Below are positions 35,396 through 48,637 of a stretch of 64,000 nt of DNA, piece by piece. The notes under the pieces were generated by a model, which was not told the DNA's origin, ran no database searches, and saw only the letters and a program-made list of their open reading frames with translations. Each line of letters starts with the position of its first letter. Position 1 is the first letter of the stretch. A program made the position numbers and the translations under genes. Origin of the DNA: Hyparrhenia diplandra (Eukaryota; Streptophyta; Magnoliopsida; Poales; Poaceae); the NCBI GenBank assembly GCA_015847255.1, contig JADLZK010005498.1:1-64000 (forward strand), given 5' to 3'.

Positions 35396-36539
35396 ATGTT
35401 TTTTTATCTCCTCCCTACATATCTTTTAACTCATTATTGAATTTATTTAGTTAAACTCCCAGAGCTGATTTTGTAACTTAGAAACCATAAAAACATAGAA
35501 ACCAATTCAAAAATCATATTTTATAAAGTTGCCGATATTTAGTACTTGATGGCTGGAGACCATAAACGCGGAGCATCCGATGAAGATCGTGTGGTCCTCG
35601 GCCACAGGCCGAAGTCAAAGCTGTCGCCTAGCGTTTGGTTAAGTATAAAATTGTTTTGACTTTGACCCGATGGAATTTCCACGCTCCATCATGCGTGGAA
35701 ACTGAATGGGACTTGCTTTTATCTTCTATTTTTTAGGTAATGGTGATGATGAACAGAAGGCAACGAACGGGTCTCTTCGTTTGAACAGACTAAACAATCC
35801 AGGAACCGAAAGGGGTGGCTAAGCAAGACCATAGCATTGACAGGAATCAAAGGATAAAAGGGTCTGGTGATCTTAACAGTTTGGCTGTGGTTTGCATCGA
35901 TCTTTAGTTCATGCGAAGGAGCATCGAAATTATAATAATATTATTAGTTCGTCAAGTTTTAATCACTTCTCACCCACTATTGATAGATAGGAATTGTCAA
36001 AAGCTAGCTACGTCGTCCACATTAGAGCGTTTGGTTTTAAGGGGACTAGGGAGACTGAAAATTAGCCTCTTGTTTAGTAATTTAGGGACCAAGTGAGACT
36101 AAAATCTAATCTCTAATCTTTAGTCTTCAAGGAACCAAACATGGCCTAAAAATTTAAGACGACTGCAGATAGATAGAAATTGTCAACTGGAAATGTCACT
36201 AGCATAGCAAGGGAGAGAAGTACGTATCCTCCTCCGGTGTCCGTCCCCAGCTCGCGCCGCGCCGGGATCAACCCTGTCCCAACGGCCATACGTGACCTCA
36301 CCGCTTGCGTTGCCTGCTCGCGGTGTCGCAGCAGAAAAATCAAAAGACCCGTGGTACTGGTACATATAAAAGGCTCTTCTCCTCACCTTGTGATTCGCAT
36401 CAGCAAATCATCTGATTTTGTCTAGCTTATCCAGAGGTTTGAAAACGAGCAATCAGACACGACTTGCTAGTAAGCAGAGCGAGGCTGCAGGCTGCACGTG
36501 TTCCATTGCATTGCATTGCGAGTTGGAGAAGCTTTGGTG
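35396..36539. other. Intergenic upstream of the carrier gene, with a second MITE
   Basis: A MITE-like segment at 36027-36146 has ends GCGTTTGGTTTTAAGG and TTCAAGGAACCAAACATGGC. The part from about 36220 becomes GC-rich and leads into the carrier gene. A TATA-like ATATAAAAGG is seen at about 36364. Confidence 0.45.
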
Positions 36540-36616
36540 ATGGCTGACCGGCGGAGCAATGGCGTCTCGCCCCTCGCTGGAGCTCCGCGTCCCAAAGCAG
36601 CCATTTGTCGGCGGTC

Positions 36617-37653
36617 ATGAGAGGAAGCTACGCGCCCCAGAGCCTCTGGCGCACGTCGTCATCAGTGTCACCACCGCCGCTGATGGCATCATCGTCAGCG
36701 GTCGTCGTGGCCTCGTCGCCCGCGGAGAAGAACTTCGCCGCGGACTTCCTGCTGGGCGGGGTGTCGTCGGCGGTGTCCAAGACCGTGGCGGCGCCGATCG
36801 AGCGCGTCAAGATGCTGCTGCAGAACCAGGACGAGCTGATCCGCACCGGCAGGCTGTCGGAGCCGTACAGGGGCATCGGCGACTGCTTCGGCCGCACCGT
36901 CCGTGACGAGGGCGTCCTGTCGCTGTGGCGCGGCAACACCACCAACGTCATCCGCTACTTCCCCACGCAGGCGCTCAACTTCGCCTTCAAGGACTACTTC
37001 AAGTCCCTCTTCAAGTTCACCAGGGAGAAGGACGGCTACTGGAAGTGGTTCGCCGGGAACATCGCCTCCGGCAGCGCGGCCGGGGCCACGTCGCTGCTCT
37101 TCGTCTACTCCCTCGACTACGCCAGGACGCGCCTCACCAACGACTACAGGGCGGCGGCGGCCAAGGGTGGCGCTGGCGGCGGGGGGAGGCAGTTCACGGG
37201 CCTCGTCGACGTCTACCGGAAGACGCTCCGGTCCGACGGCGTCGCCGGGCTGTACCGAGGGTTCAACGTCTCCGTGGTCGGGATCATCGTCTACCGGGGG
37301 CTCTACTTCGGCATGTACGACTCCTTGAAGCCCGTGCTGCTCACGGGGAAGCTGCAGGACAACTTCTTCGCGAGCTTGGCGCTGGGCTGGATGATCACCA
37401 ATGGCGCCAACCTCGCGTCGTACCCGCTCGACACTGTCCGGAGAAGGATGATGATGACATCGGGGAGGCCGTCAAGTACAAGAGCGCCATGGACGCCTTC
37501 GCACAGATCGTCAGGAACGAGGGCCCCAAGTCGCTCTTCAAAGGCGCCGGCGCCAACGTCCTACGCGCCATCGCCGGCGCTGGCGCGCTTGCCGGCTACG
37601 ATCACCTGCAGCTCATCTTCTTTGGCAAGAAGTATGGCTCAGGTGGAGCCTAA
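36617..37653 (+). CDS. Mitochondrial ADP/ATP carrier (adenine nucleotide translocator)
   Basis: The model encodes 345 residues in one exon. After an N-terminal extension of about 40 residues, typical of plant carriers, come three mitochondrial-carrier repeats with PIERVK, SLDYAR and YPLDTVR signatures. The ADP/ATP-specific RRRMMM stands at about 275-280. It should exchange cytosolic ADP for matrix ATP across the inner mitochondrial membrane. I chose the ATG at 36617, in frame with [11 protein letters not shown], which aligns with the end of plant carrier presequences. ATGs at 36540 and 36559 are in other frames, so the true N-terminus may be longer. The frame breaks at 37462-37465, where four G stand for an expected five; one base restores the conserved SGEAVKYKS and the usual C-terminus. 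Poly(A) signals lie at 37884-37893. Confidence 0.92.
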
Positions 37654-37883
37654 ACAGGGAGAAACGGGTTTCCAACAATTCAATCAACAGATGATGACGA
37701 AAAAGGCATTTGATTCCTTTGTATATATTTTTTACATTACAGGTTCAGATATTTGTATGTATAGCTCGAAATTCACAATAAGAAGCATTCAGATTGCTTC
37801 CATTTGTTAGCTCTGATTGATTTTTTCTAAAAGTTCTGTTTGTAAAGATGGCAGTGATGTAGTAACATGTACTCTCAGAAAAT

Positions 37884-37893
37884 AATAAATAAA
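37884..37893 (+). terminator. Overlapping poly(A) signals of the carrier gene
   Basis: Two overlapping AATAAA words about 230 bases beyond the carrier stop codon, in the 436-bp space between the convergent carrier and antiporter genes. Confidence 0.55.
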
Positions 37894-38088
37894 GACGGAA
37901 CTCAAGTTGCCTGCAAGTGTTCACTGTTATCAACTTTACAGAGGCATCAGGGAACTCTTCAGAGGAACTACAAACTCTTGATCAGCACAAAGCCAGCCTG
38001 CCAAACAGAGTGTCTGTTGTAAGCTACAGCTTCCTGAAATCTGCATATGCCACAAGAGTGGCATGCCGGCTCCGTTGTGCATATGCAG

Positions 38089-41020
38089 TCAGTATGACTG
38101 CGGTCCACCAAAGATTGGCCTCATGAACCTGTCATCGAACTTCCTCCAGTAGATGTGAACCGTGTGGACAGGCCTCTCCAGCATCATAGATAAGCTCCTC
38201 TTGGCCTGCTCCAAGACAATGCCGCTGCCCGACGCGCCTTCATCGGACGAGAGAAACGGCAGGACGAAGTCATCCTTTGGGGAGTTGCTGCCTGTGCTAT
38301 GGCCTCTGGACAGCGCCCTCAACTGACGCGGGAGCATAGCACTAATGAGAGGCCTGGTCAGGAAGCCGAACACCTGAAATCATGGGCAAGTTTCAAGTCT
38401 TGGACTATGAACTGATGACATGCGTGCCTTGGTTCTATAACTAAGATACCAACCAGCGTGGTGAAAAACACAACGATGATTGTGCTGGTGATGATGGTGG
38501 CATGAACTGGATCCGATGTTACACCTGAAAATGTGAACTGTAATAATACAAGGTCGAGAAGTCAACAATTAGTTTCTTCAGAAAATATTTGGTCAACCAA
38601 AAGACATAGCAAAAAAAAACATTAGTTACCTGATTGTATGCTAGTGCAATCGAAACGGCGCCTCTCATGAGCCCAGCCCACCAAATAACGACCTTGACAT
38701 AATGAAACGAGTAAAGAATTTCGAGGGTGTCATCTCTTTGACATTGTTACAGAGATTATTATAATTTTTTTCAGTCAAAACAATTATGAAAAAAGATTTG
38801 CTGGTGTAGAAGCAACCTGGTGCTTGAATGTGATTGGGGTCCTCTCAGAACTTCCACTCAAGGTATTTGACAAAATGGAAACAGGGAAAACAAATGCCAC
38901 TCGTCCCAGTAATATAAGTAATATGAGGATGCCAAAGATGCCGATGGATGTCTTAAAACTGGAAAAAAAGACATGATTTTAGTTAACTAGTAGTCAAAAA
39001 ATATAGAAGTCATTTTAGGACAGCAGCAGACTTTGTGCTCTGTTGCTCACTTTTCCTTAGACGTCTTCCACTTATCAATGTCAAGAGCATCCATACCAAC
39101 GTAAAAAGAAAGATGAAAGTCTCAGCAATGAAAGACAATGTTGCAAATATATGCCTGCAGTCACATCCATAAGACGTAAAGATTATTTAACAACAGCACA
39201 AACATTTCTGAAAAATGGATCCAAAAGATATCTTTTTTATTATAAATGATACAAAGATATCAAATATGTGATTCGATTGTTAAGAAATGTTTTAAACAAT
39301 GATTCTTGAGCTCACTTTGTTGTGATTCTTGAGCTCTCTGTCACGTTGTGCCATGCATAGTGGGACATGACAATCCCGAAAAAGAACACGGTCAAAATTC
39401 CACTCAGCTCTAGCAACTGCCGAACAGGATGCATGCAGCATCTTCAGATGGATTGTGGAAGAAGATATTGAAGTACTAGCAGCTAAACTAGGTAATCTTA
39501 CTTCTGCCAGCATATATGATAAATAAGCCATGAGAGCCATCAAGGCAACCTCCCCGATCGGTCGAATGCCTGAAAATTAAGGGGAAGAAATTTCAAAGAT
39601 AAAAGAGTAGAAGATCAACACAAACCAATCTATTCGTAGCAACTTTTACTCACCTACCAAAATACAGAGCTTTGAGAACATATGCAGTCGCTAGACCGAT
39701 CTGACAAATTTGCGGTACAAAGTTAAGGTTGTACAAAGAAATGGCACTACTGTATAGTGAATACTCCTCCTTGAGATATGGAGGGAAAAACAGTTCTTAC
39801 TGAGATTCCGATGATCGTGCTGGTTGCGAAGAGATAGAGGAAGTTAGATATCAGTTTTAGCATAACCCCAGCTTTGAGCTGACTGATATCGAGATTCTTG
39901 ATCACATTGAAAAGAACAACTGCTGTTGCATCGTTGACAACCCCTTCTCCAAACACCAAGCTGTACAGCCTAGGTGTCTCATCTTGGTTTATGACCTGTG
40001 TTTCAGCTCCATGTAATAAGCAGATGAAAGTGTTAGGAAGCTGAGCAAAATATTCAGAATGCAGAGTATATCTGACCTGCAATGTGCACACGGTGTCTGT
40101 TGAAGAAAATATGGCTCCCAGTGCTGCAATTACACATGAGGTACTAAGTTCATGAAAAAAAAATACAGAGGACAGTTCAATAAGAAACACAAATAAATTA
40201 AGACGAACCTAAATAATCTACCGCATCAAGTTCTCCAAATCCGACTTTCGGGAAGAGCCAATAGCAGCCTAATATTAACAAGAAGTATAAGTCATAAACA
40301 GTCATCACCAAAGCTGAGAAAGCTGTAAATGGAGAATGAGTTTTTATACACAATTAATTGGCTGGGATCCTAGATAGTAGTTACAGTATTATATATATGT
40401 AAAACGTACCTGCAGAAACTATTGCGCCTGAAATGAAAACACCGAACACGCCGAAGGACATGATGGTCATGAAGTTGTGGAAGAACTGCTTCTTCTTGAC
40501 CGAAAACCTGTAAGCAAACAACAACAATGTCCAGAACGCTCGACTAGCTAGGCATCTGATCGAAACTCTCAGTTCAGTGACGCCATTACAGATACTACCT
40601 TGCAAGCGGACCAAGCATGCGTACCCGGCATTGAAGATTATCGGTGGAAGCACGTAGATGAAGAAGAGCTGCTCGTCGAACCTCAGGATGTGTGAGTGCT
40701 TCCCTTTGGTGAGCAGAAATATGATGGCTCCTACGATGCACCCCTGACGCCAAAGGAGGAAACCGTAAAAATACATAGTTGCTTACGGTGAAGTAATACT
40801 GATGATTGAATTTGGTGGGGCTTGGATTCTCTCGTACGATGATGAGGGCGGTGATGGACTCGTTGACCCACTTGTTCTCCTCGAGTAGGTGGCCGGCGAC
40901 GAGGCACAGGCACAGCACCGCCGTAAACACGCAGATGGACACCACCGTGGTGCTGCTCCCGCCACCGGCACCCTCCACCGCCGCTGACACCACCAGCGTC
41001 TCCCACCACGCCGCCGCCAT
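38089..41020 (-). CDS. NHX4: NHX-type Na+(K+)/H+ antiporter
   Basis: Fourteen exons: 41020-40838, 40743-40625, 40507-40410, 40268-40209, 40123-40077, 39995-39801, 39700-39654, 39569-39502, 39416-39316, 39154-39051, 38958-38817, 38692-38630, 38537-38454, 38373-38089. The model has about 530 residues of the monovalent cation:proton antiporter family 1, with ten or more hydrophobic segments. The amiloride-site motif LFFIYVLPPI is at 87-96 and the ion-binding FGEGVVNDA around 184-192 (Asn190, Asp191). It should exchange Na+ or K+ for H+ at the tonoplast or an endosome. The symbol NHX4 rests on remembered colinearity with rice chromosome 6 and is tentative. The frame is disturbed by an extra C at 39552-39555 (exon 8) and two extra A at 39103-39107 (exon 10). 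The other exons join in phase. Confidence 0.88.
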
Positions 41021-41312
41021 GGATTCTCTGTCGTTGTCTCTCGAACCATGTCCTCTGTGTTGTTGTCCCTCTGCTTTTGCTGCCGCCGTGTGACGGATGA
41101 TTTTGGCGCGTAGCCAGGGGCCTCGGGAACGGAAGTGCACGTCACGTCGGCACGCGTGGATGGACCCTGCCACCGGTGCCTGCGTGGTACGTGACCCCCA
41201 GGTGCCACGTCTGTCTGTGGGAGGAGTGCTGGGGCGCGGGCAGCTGCCGTCTTGCGTTCAGCCCTTCCGACCCGCATGTGCCTGCCAGGGTCTAAATCGG
41301 TAAATCCTTTAA
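41021..41312. other. 5' flank of the antiporter gene
   Basis: GC-rich sequence upstream of the antiporter ATG, presumably its 5' UTR and promoter. No other gene is recognisable. Confidence 0.4.
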
Positions 41313-41876
41313 AGATTGACACAAACTGAAGGACCGAAAAGGCGACTAGAGGGGGTGAATGGAGCCTCGATTTTCTTTTTTAATTTTTGGGTCATTGGCT
41401 CAACACCCGATCCCAAAAAAAGCAAGCTCACGCGAAGATCCGAATAACACACGTGCTAACCGGTAGCAAGGTGTTACGAGCAAAGAGAGAACCGAGATGT
41501 CCACGACCCAAATGATTGGGTGGATGTTTCCTAGAACACAGCGGGCACCTCAAATTATTGCACACGACCGGAGAAGAAGAATTTTCGAATCGATGGACGA
41601 AAAAGAGTTACCCAACTCCTATTGAGAAGAAGAGGGTTCTCTAATCTAAAATACCCAAGTCAACTTGTGACAAGAGCACTCGAGATAAAATCCTCAAATC
41701 GACGTAAAACCGGATTGAAAATCGGAGCTCAAATACCCAAACTACGGTCGAACAACACGGCTGAAAATTCAAGCACAAGGCACACCTACGGAAGATGAAC
41801 TAGCTTTGAGAAAAGTGCATCACGTGAAGAGGTACTAGCTAAACTCGATGGTGACAAGGCCGAAACATGCACAAGC

Positions 41877-44800
41877 GAGACCGGTTTGAGAACGCCGGAT
41901 CGCCGCCTCTCGTGAGGTAGCCTAGGGCTCAGCGCCTCCCCCGCCGGGTGGCCACTCCGGCCCCGGCCCACCCACCGCCCTAGCCGGGCGGCGCTGCCCC
42001 TGGCGTGCCGCCGCCCACCCTCGCCGCTGCTGCTCCCCTAGCCGTGCTCCATGGCCGGCCGGGTTCCTCTTCCCGCCCGTTCTTGGGCGGATGAGGTCGA
42101 CGAGGCCTTCGGTCCCGCTCTCCTTTCGGGCCGGATGGCGGCTTTCCTTCTCCAACACCGAGGATGATCTCTCCGACGAGGAGCTCCCACCGCCGCCGCC
42201 GCCGCCTCAGGGAAGGGAAAAGGAGGTCGCGGAGCCGAGGCTCCCAGCGTCGCCGCGGCTCTGGCCGAGGCCCCGGCGCCATCGGCTTCATGGCGCCGCC
42301 GCGGCCCTCCCACCTGCTGGGTCGCTGCGGGACGCCGACGAGCCGCGACCGCGCGCTCACCACCGCATCGGCATCCGGCGCGGGCGCGTGGTCCTCCGAT
42401 GCCGATGGGTTCTACCGTGTGCACGGCCCGCCGGGTCGAAGAAGAGGTCGCCCGCGGTCATCGGCCGGTCTTGTTCCCGGACCTTGTGGGTTTGTGCTTC
42501 AACCGTTTTGCGCCACTGGGCACATGGGCGCCTCCGCAGCGGCCCGCGAGATGCTTCGTTACGGGCGGAGGGGCATCGTCTTTGCCGCTGCCCTTCCGTA
42601 GCGAGGAGTCAAGCGCCCTCGGCGGAGCTGGTGCGCCGTCCGGTCATCTCGTCGGCGTCTTTGCGACGTCAGTCATCTGGGTCGCCCGCCGTGACCTCTC
42701 CGCACCGCCTCGGTGGTCGGATCCTTTGTGGTCACTCGCCTGTGCCCCGCGGCCGCCGACGCCGACTCGCCACCCGGCGCTGGCGTCGCTGCCCGCCACC
42801 ACCACCACCCCGCCTCCGCCACCACCGCCCGAGGCGGCGGGCTAGGTTCCACCGACCCATGGGATCCCCGCTTGCCTCTGCGGACCATGTGGCGGTGGAT
42901 CGGCGCCACCACGCCGGGCGCACTCCCATTGTCGTCGTTCGCCGCACCCGGGAGTCTGCGGCGGCGGAGGAGATCTTTGGAGCACGCCCCCAGTGCGTCG
43001 TCGGCGGGTGGGCCAGCTGTGCGGCTGCGTCTCCATCGTGTACACGTGCCTCCGCCGCTGCCGACATCTCGGCGATGTCGGCGTCCCGCTGCATGATCCG
43101 AGGACTTCATCGTCGGTTCCGCCACTCTGCCGGCCACCGTGAGAGGGTGCTCGCTCTCGATCGGCCTGGCGTCGGCTGCGGCTCATGTCGGCGACCATGG
43201 CGGCGCGACCTCGGGCCCGTGCGGGTGCTTTCAAATACCGGTCGGTGGTGGCCCTCCGTCGGCTTCCCTTGCACGCCGAGATATCGCGGCCCTTGCACCT
43301 ATCTCGGGCGTCGTTGTTCGGATCGAGCTCCATCGACTTCCGCGACATTTTGCTTGGGAGGATGACCGGAAATGTTCGGTCATGGCGTGGTGCCCGCACC
43401 CTCATTCATCCGGCCGGAGCAGATCATTCACATCCCCGAGCCCGTCCCTGATGCTTCCATCGTTCGTTTGTCGACCGGCGCCGCGCTCACGTGGTCCGGC
43501 CAGGTGGTCCAGTGCAAGGCGGTCTACCCCACCGAGCTCGCCGGCTCCCTCTCTTGGGGGTGATGAGGATGATGGAGATGACGGCCCCGGACGACAACGA
43601 CGGGCGATGCGGCGGTGGCGGCCGCGATGAATGTCAGCTGCGGCCGGCGACATCGAGATGACTCACGCCCCTCCCCGCGCCGAACGGCGATGGCGGCTCG
43701 TCTTCCGACTCCACCCACGGACCACCGCCACCACCGGCGATGGTCGCCGGCATGCTTCCCGCCGCCGTAAATGCGTGTCGGGGCATCACGCGTGCCCGCC
43801 GCCGAGGGTGGTGGGGCGGGGCATGCACCGCGTTACATGATTTCGCGGCGGGAATCGCCGCGCCTCGCGGGGACGCCGATCGGTGCCGAGCACGCCACGG
43901 CCACGCTGCCGTGGCGGGCATGGATAGCGTGCCGCGGCGGCCCATCGCGGCGACGAATGGTGGTGCTGCACGCGCCCGAGACGCCAGTCGGGTGCGTAAC
44001 CCGTAAAGCTTCTTTGTTTATGGCGATCGGGCGAGGCGGTCGACGCCGCCTGTTTTCCGAGGGTGAAAGTCGGCGGTAGTCTCCATCGTGACGGCGTGCC
44101 TTCTACTCCGCCTTTTCCACGCCCATCCGCAATGATGCCAAGCTACTCCAACGCCTCTCGGGTCCGCGATTGAGAGTGGTCCGGGCGTGGGTTGTGGGAA
44201 GCTTCCTCATCGTGGCCCGCACCCGCCGCAGATGGGCCTCAATCGCAAGCAACCCGACTTGAAGCCCATTCAAGATCGGTGGGCGGACAATGTCGACGCC
44301 GAGCCGGGCTTTCGAGCCGGTCCACGGCCGATGGTGCTCCTAACCCATCGTCGGTCCTTGACAAGACGGGTGGGCGAAATGGCGGGCCAGAGCGCCGTTC
44401 CTTCGGGCCGTGGCAAGTGTACATGACTCCCCTATGCTCCGTCGACGGACTCGGTGCTGCCGATGGGTCGGCGTTGCCGATGGGGATCGTGTCACCTTCG
44501 CTACCTATTTGCACCCTCCGTCCAGAATTCGTTCTTCGCATTCTCCAAGCCACTCGAGCCGGCCATCCCGTCGACGCCGATCCCGAGGAAGACAAGGCCA
44601 GGCGGCGCTGCGTGGCCACGCCGAAACGGCGCGCGACTAGCGACCAAGAGCGGTCCAATGAGGCCGATGCTCGAGGACCAAGCCAGAGACGGGTATGCGA
44701 AGAAGATTGGCATGGATGTCGAGGCGGCGCACGAGGATCGGTGGTTCGCCGAAGGTAAAACGGCCTTCACGGCCCGCCGGCGCTTGAGAACATGGAGGCA

Positions 44801-47800
44801 ATGGAGGTTTTTTTCCTCCTCGGGGGCAGAAGCGTAGCCTCGGTGAGGCCAACTTGGTCTAGCTCGTCACTTCTTGGTGGGCGGTGCGTAGTAGTGCCAT
44901 GTTAGCAAATCATCTCGTTTCTGAACGCGATACCGCGGGCTGAATTCCGTCGCGCGTCGTGATGCCGTTAGGGGAGTTTGTTGTTCGTGGCGAGCGCCGG
45001 TGGTGTGTCCGGTCGAGACAAAGGTCGATGTACTCTCGTGGCTTGGGCCCGTGACTTAATGGGATTGGCTTTTGACTATTTGTGCTTTCTTACCAGGCGG
45101 CGGGGGGGCATCATTGTTGGATGGTCGTGGGACCATTGGTCCGCATCGTCGCATGTCGGTCGACAAGTACTCCATCACCATCGATCTCACTGCCGGTAAA
45201 CCATGCCACGCCCACCTTGGTCGCTTTGCAATCGTTCACGCCCGGTGATCGAATCCACGAGCGTGACTTCCTTGCTGAATTGCGGGTGGTGTGCGGCGGC
45301 GGCGCCGGCAACACTCGGGGGGGGGACTTTAATCTTATCTACCGGGCCGGCGACAAAAATAATGACGGTTGAACTTCACATCCATGCGGCGCTTCCGGGC
45401 GAACACTCAACGCCATGGTCGTTGAAGAGCTCTACCTACACGGTCGCCTGTACACTTGGAGTAACGAACGCCGACGGCCGACTCGAATGCATTGATAGAG
45501 CCTTTGCCTCGGCCGGCCGGGTCGGGAGCGTTCCGGACCATCGCTTGAGTGCGCCTCCACGGCGAACTCGGATCATGCTCGCCGCCGCTAGTCCTAAACT
45601 CCACCGGCCGTCTCTTCGCCACGCTTCAAATTTGAGGCGCTCGCCCCCCGCCTCCCGGGGTTCTTGGAGACGGTCGTTGGCCCGGGAGCAAGATCGTGCC
45701 GGAAGTCGATGCTTGGGCGCGCCGACATCAAGTTCAGCAAGACGCAAGGCCCCGAAGGCGTGGAGCCTACAATCGGTGGGGAGCATCCGGATTGGCTGCT
45801 CGGCGCCGAAAATTGTGGCTCAAATCGGACGCGGCGCAAGAGGTCGGAACCCGACGAAGCCGAGTCTAGCTGCGCTCCGACTCAAGGCCCAGTGCCTCGG
45901 CTTGGCATCCTTGTCCGTAACGGTCGCCAGTACTCGCTCTAGAGTGAGGTATTTGGGCCAGGGTGATGCCAACACCAAATTCTTTCACTTGCAAGCTTGC
46001 CACGAGGGGGTTAAGAACTACATTGGTGCAGTTCGAGTTTGAGGGTCTTTCCCTGCTATGAAGAAGATGCAAAGCAAAGAAAAGATCTGAGTACTTCAAC
46101 AACATTTTAGGAAGCCTTTTCAGCGCTCGAACGCCATCGTCCTCAACGACTGGCCGCTTTAGCGGCACCTTGACGGGATTGACTCTCGCTTCAGCGAGGA
46201 TGAAATCTGGAACACCGCTGAGGAGATACCGTCCGACCGCGCGCTTTCGGGTCCTGATGGTTTCACGGGCCCCGTTTCTACAAGGTCGCATGGCGGATCA
46301 TCAAACCCGATGTCATTCTTTGCCTTTCACTCACTTTGGTCGCTGGATGCGAAAGCCTCCACTTGCCGAACGACGCTATTATGGTCCTACTCAGAAGACA
46401 CCGAACCCGGCGACCTTAAAGGACTATAGGCCCGTCGGCTTGATGCATAGCTTCAAAGCAAGCTTTTTGCAAAGTGCCCGGCAAGGAGGCTTGCGCCCGC
46501 GGCTCGTGGACATAATCACCCCAAATCGAGTGCGTTCATCAAGGTAGATCCATCCATGACAACTTCCGTGCGGTTCGGCTTTTGCGTGTCGGTGGTTGCA
46601 TGCCAAGGGCCACTCAAGCGGTGCTTCTCAAGATCGACATCACCAAAGCGTTCGATTCGATTCGCTGGTCGATTCCTTTTGAAGTTCTCTCATTCGTCGG
46701 GTTCAGGAGGTGGGCGCATTGGATGGCCATGTTACTTTGCTCGGCAAGCACCGAATCATGATTAATGGGCGACTCGGTCGAGGATCGCTCATGCAAGAGG
46801 GGCTGCGACAAGGGGATCCGATCTCTCCGTCTGTCGTCGGTCATCTCCATGGAAGTGCTCAACGCCCGTCTCGCAGGGCGGACATCCATGGCCGTAGTCC
46901 TCACGCCGCCGCTCGCCATGTCATCCGGACGCAGGACATCGGTGCGGCGCGACGACCTTGTCATCTCGCTTTCGCCGGGCTCCGCGGGACGCGAAGTTGC
47001 GTCACCGAAATCTTGAGGTCGTTTCGCGAGTGCCTCACGGGCTTGTGACCAACTTCGACAAGTGTGCTATGTCGCCGATCGGTGCACGGAGGAAGACGCG
47101 GGGCGGCCGCTACGATCTTTTCCATGTGTGCTAGCGCCGTTCCCATGCCGTTGGGTTTGGGGTGCCGCTGGTCATCACGCCGCCGCGTCGCGTCGGAGGA
47201 GCAGCGATCGTGGACTCTGGCAGCAGACAAATTCGGACGTATAAGGCAGGCGCTCACGCAACATGGCGGACTCTACCGCCAAGGTGACGCTCTCCTCCAT
47301 CCCGACTCACATGGCCATATCATGTTTGTCTTTCAAAATGGGGCGTGTGGCGCAAATCGATAGCAGAACCGGGCGTGGTTTCATCCGGTCGGGAACCTTG
47401 ACGATCTACGCGGGGGGAGGCAAGGTCGCTTGGCCAATTGTCCGTCGGCCAGCGAAATGGGGGGCTCGGCATTCGATCTCCGCTTGTTTGGCCTCGCATT
47501 ACGCTTGCGTTGGGCTTGGTTACGGCCAACCAACCTGACATGCTCCTCGGGCCTCCCTCCCGCAAAACCCGAGAAGCCGGGTTGAGGCGATGGCATGGGC
47601 CAAGATACATGGTCAGTCGGTGATGGTGCCACGGCGGCTCATGTGGACCGACTCGGGCTGCCTGGGCGAACTCTGCAGCCTTCGCGCCCGTCTCTACGAT
47701 GCCCTTTCCCCGCCTGGTAAGAGGAGAACCGTCGGACAAGCGCTTTGCCAACAACACGGGTGAGTGACATTGTGGGGTGCGACGACGGCACAAGTCTTGT

Positions 47801-48637
47801 GCCAATATTTCGTGTATGGCATTTGGTGCGCGTGAGGTCGTCTTTGGGACAGCCCGCAATGCGACAAGGTTCATCCGAAGTGGTCGGCGGAATGGTTCTT
47901 ATTCGGCATCTTCGGCCACCGCGGCGTTCTTCCATGGCGCCATTTCCATGCCGGGTGCGAGGGAGCTCGCGCACAAAGGCTCCATCTAGGGTGCGGTTTT
48001 TCTTCCGGCCGGGTACTCCATCGGCGATCCGGACCAGTGACGAAGGTTCAGCGCGGTTTAGGCGGCGACGGCGCCCGTGCTTTGTGTGGCCAAGAATCTG
48101 AAACTTGCGAGCACTTGTTCCTTGAGTGTGTGGTCACCCGGCAGCTGTGTCACATGCTATTGGCACCGACAGGCATGACGGCGCGGGTCCCGGTCGGGCA
48201 GCAAACCTTGCCGACCGGTGGATTCGACAAAGACGGCGGCTCAACAAAGAGCACCGGCGGTGTTTGACTCCTTCTTGTTGTTGCTTGCTTGGATCACTTG
48301 GAAGGAGCGGAACATAAGGGTCTTTAGGAATGAGTCGACAACGGTGGCAGCTATGGCGGCAAAGGTCGGGTGCAGGAGGGCGACGCTTGGGTTCAAAGCG
48401 GGATTCAAGACCCTAGCGCCCGTTGTTGTCTTTTGGTCGCGTGAAAATTTCAGCTTGTAATCGCTAACCCAAAGTCAAGTAGGCTAGCTTATCTTCTTAC
48501 CTTGTTCTCCCCTCTTTTGGTTTGGGTTTTTTTCAGCTTGTTTGTTTTGGATGTCCTCTCGGCATCAAGTTTGTAATCCTTTGGATTTGGTTTCTCCTCT
48601 TAATGAAATACGGTGAATGACCCGATCGAGAAAAAAA
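41877..48637 (+). mobile_element. Long LINE (endonuclease plus reverse transcriptase), degenerate
   Basis: The 12-base duplication ACATGCACAAGC stands at 41865-41876 and 48638-48649, with an A run just before the right copy. The 6.8-kb element is GC-rich and in plus orientation. An ORF1-like region of overlapping frames fills about 41930-44850. An endonuclease piece (GGDFNLIYRAGDKNN) is near 45323-45370. The reverse-transcriptase box EGLRQGDPISP is near 46797-46830. The C-terminal zinc-binding part CGQESETCEHLFLEC is near 48087-48131, followed by WITWKERNIRVFRNE. Frames are broken many times, so it is not active as written. Its length and 5' position suggest a nearly complete copy. Confidence 0.85.

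Noticed and set aside
36925..37653. Separate gene in the second frame of the carrier
   Set aside because: Only its C-terminal part matches the carrier family. It is the carrier's own continuation after a one-base frame change.
42091..43630. 424-codon plus-strand frame and its overlapping frames as a host gene
   Set aside because: It lies within the boundaries of the 6.8-kb LINE set by target duplications, is extremely GC-rich and has no domain. It is at most decayed ORF1.
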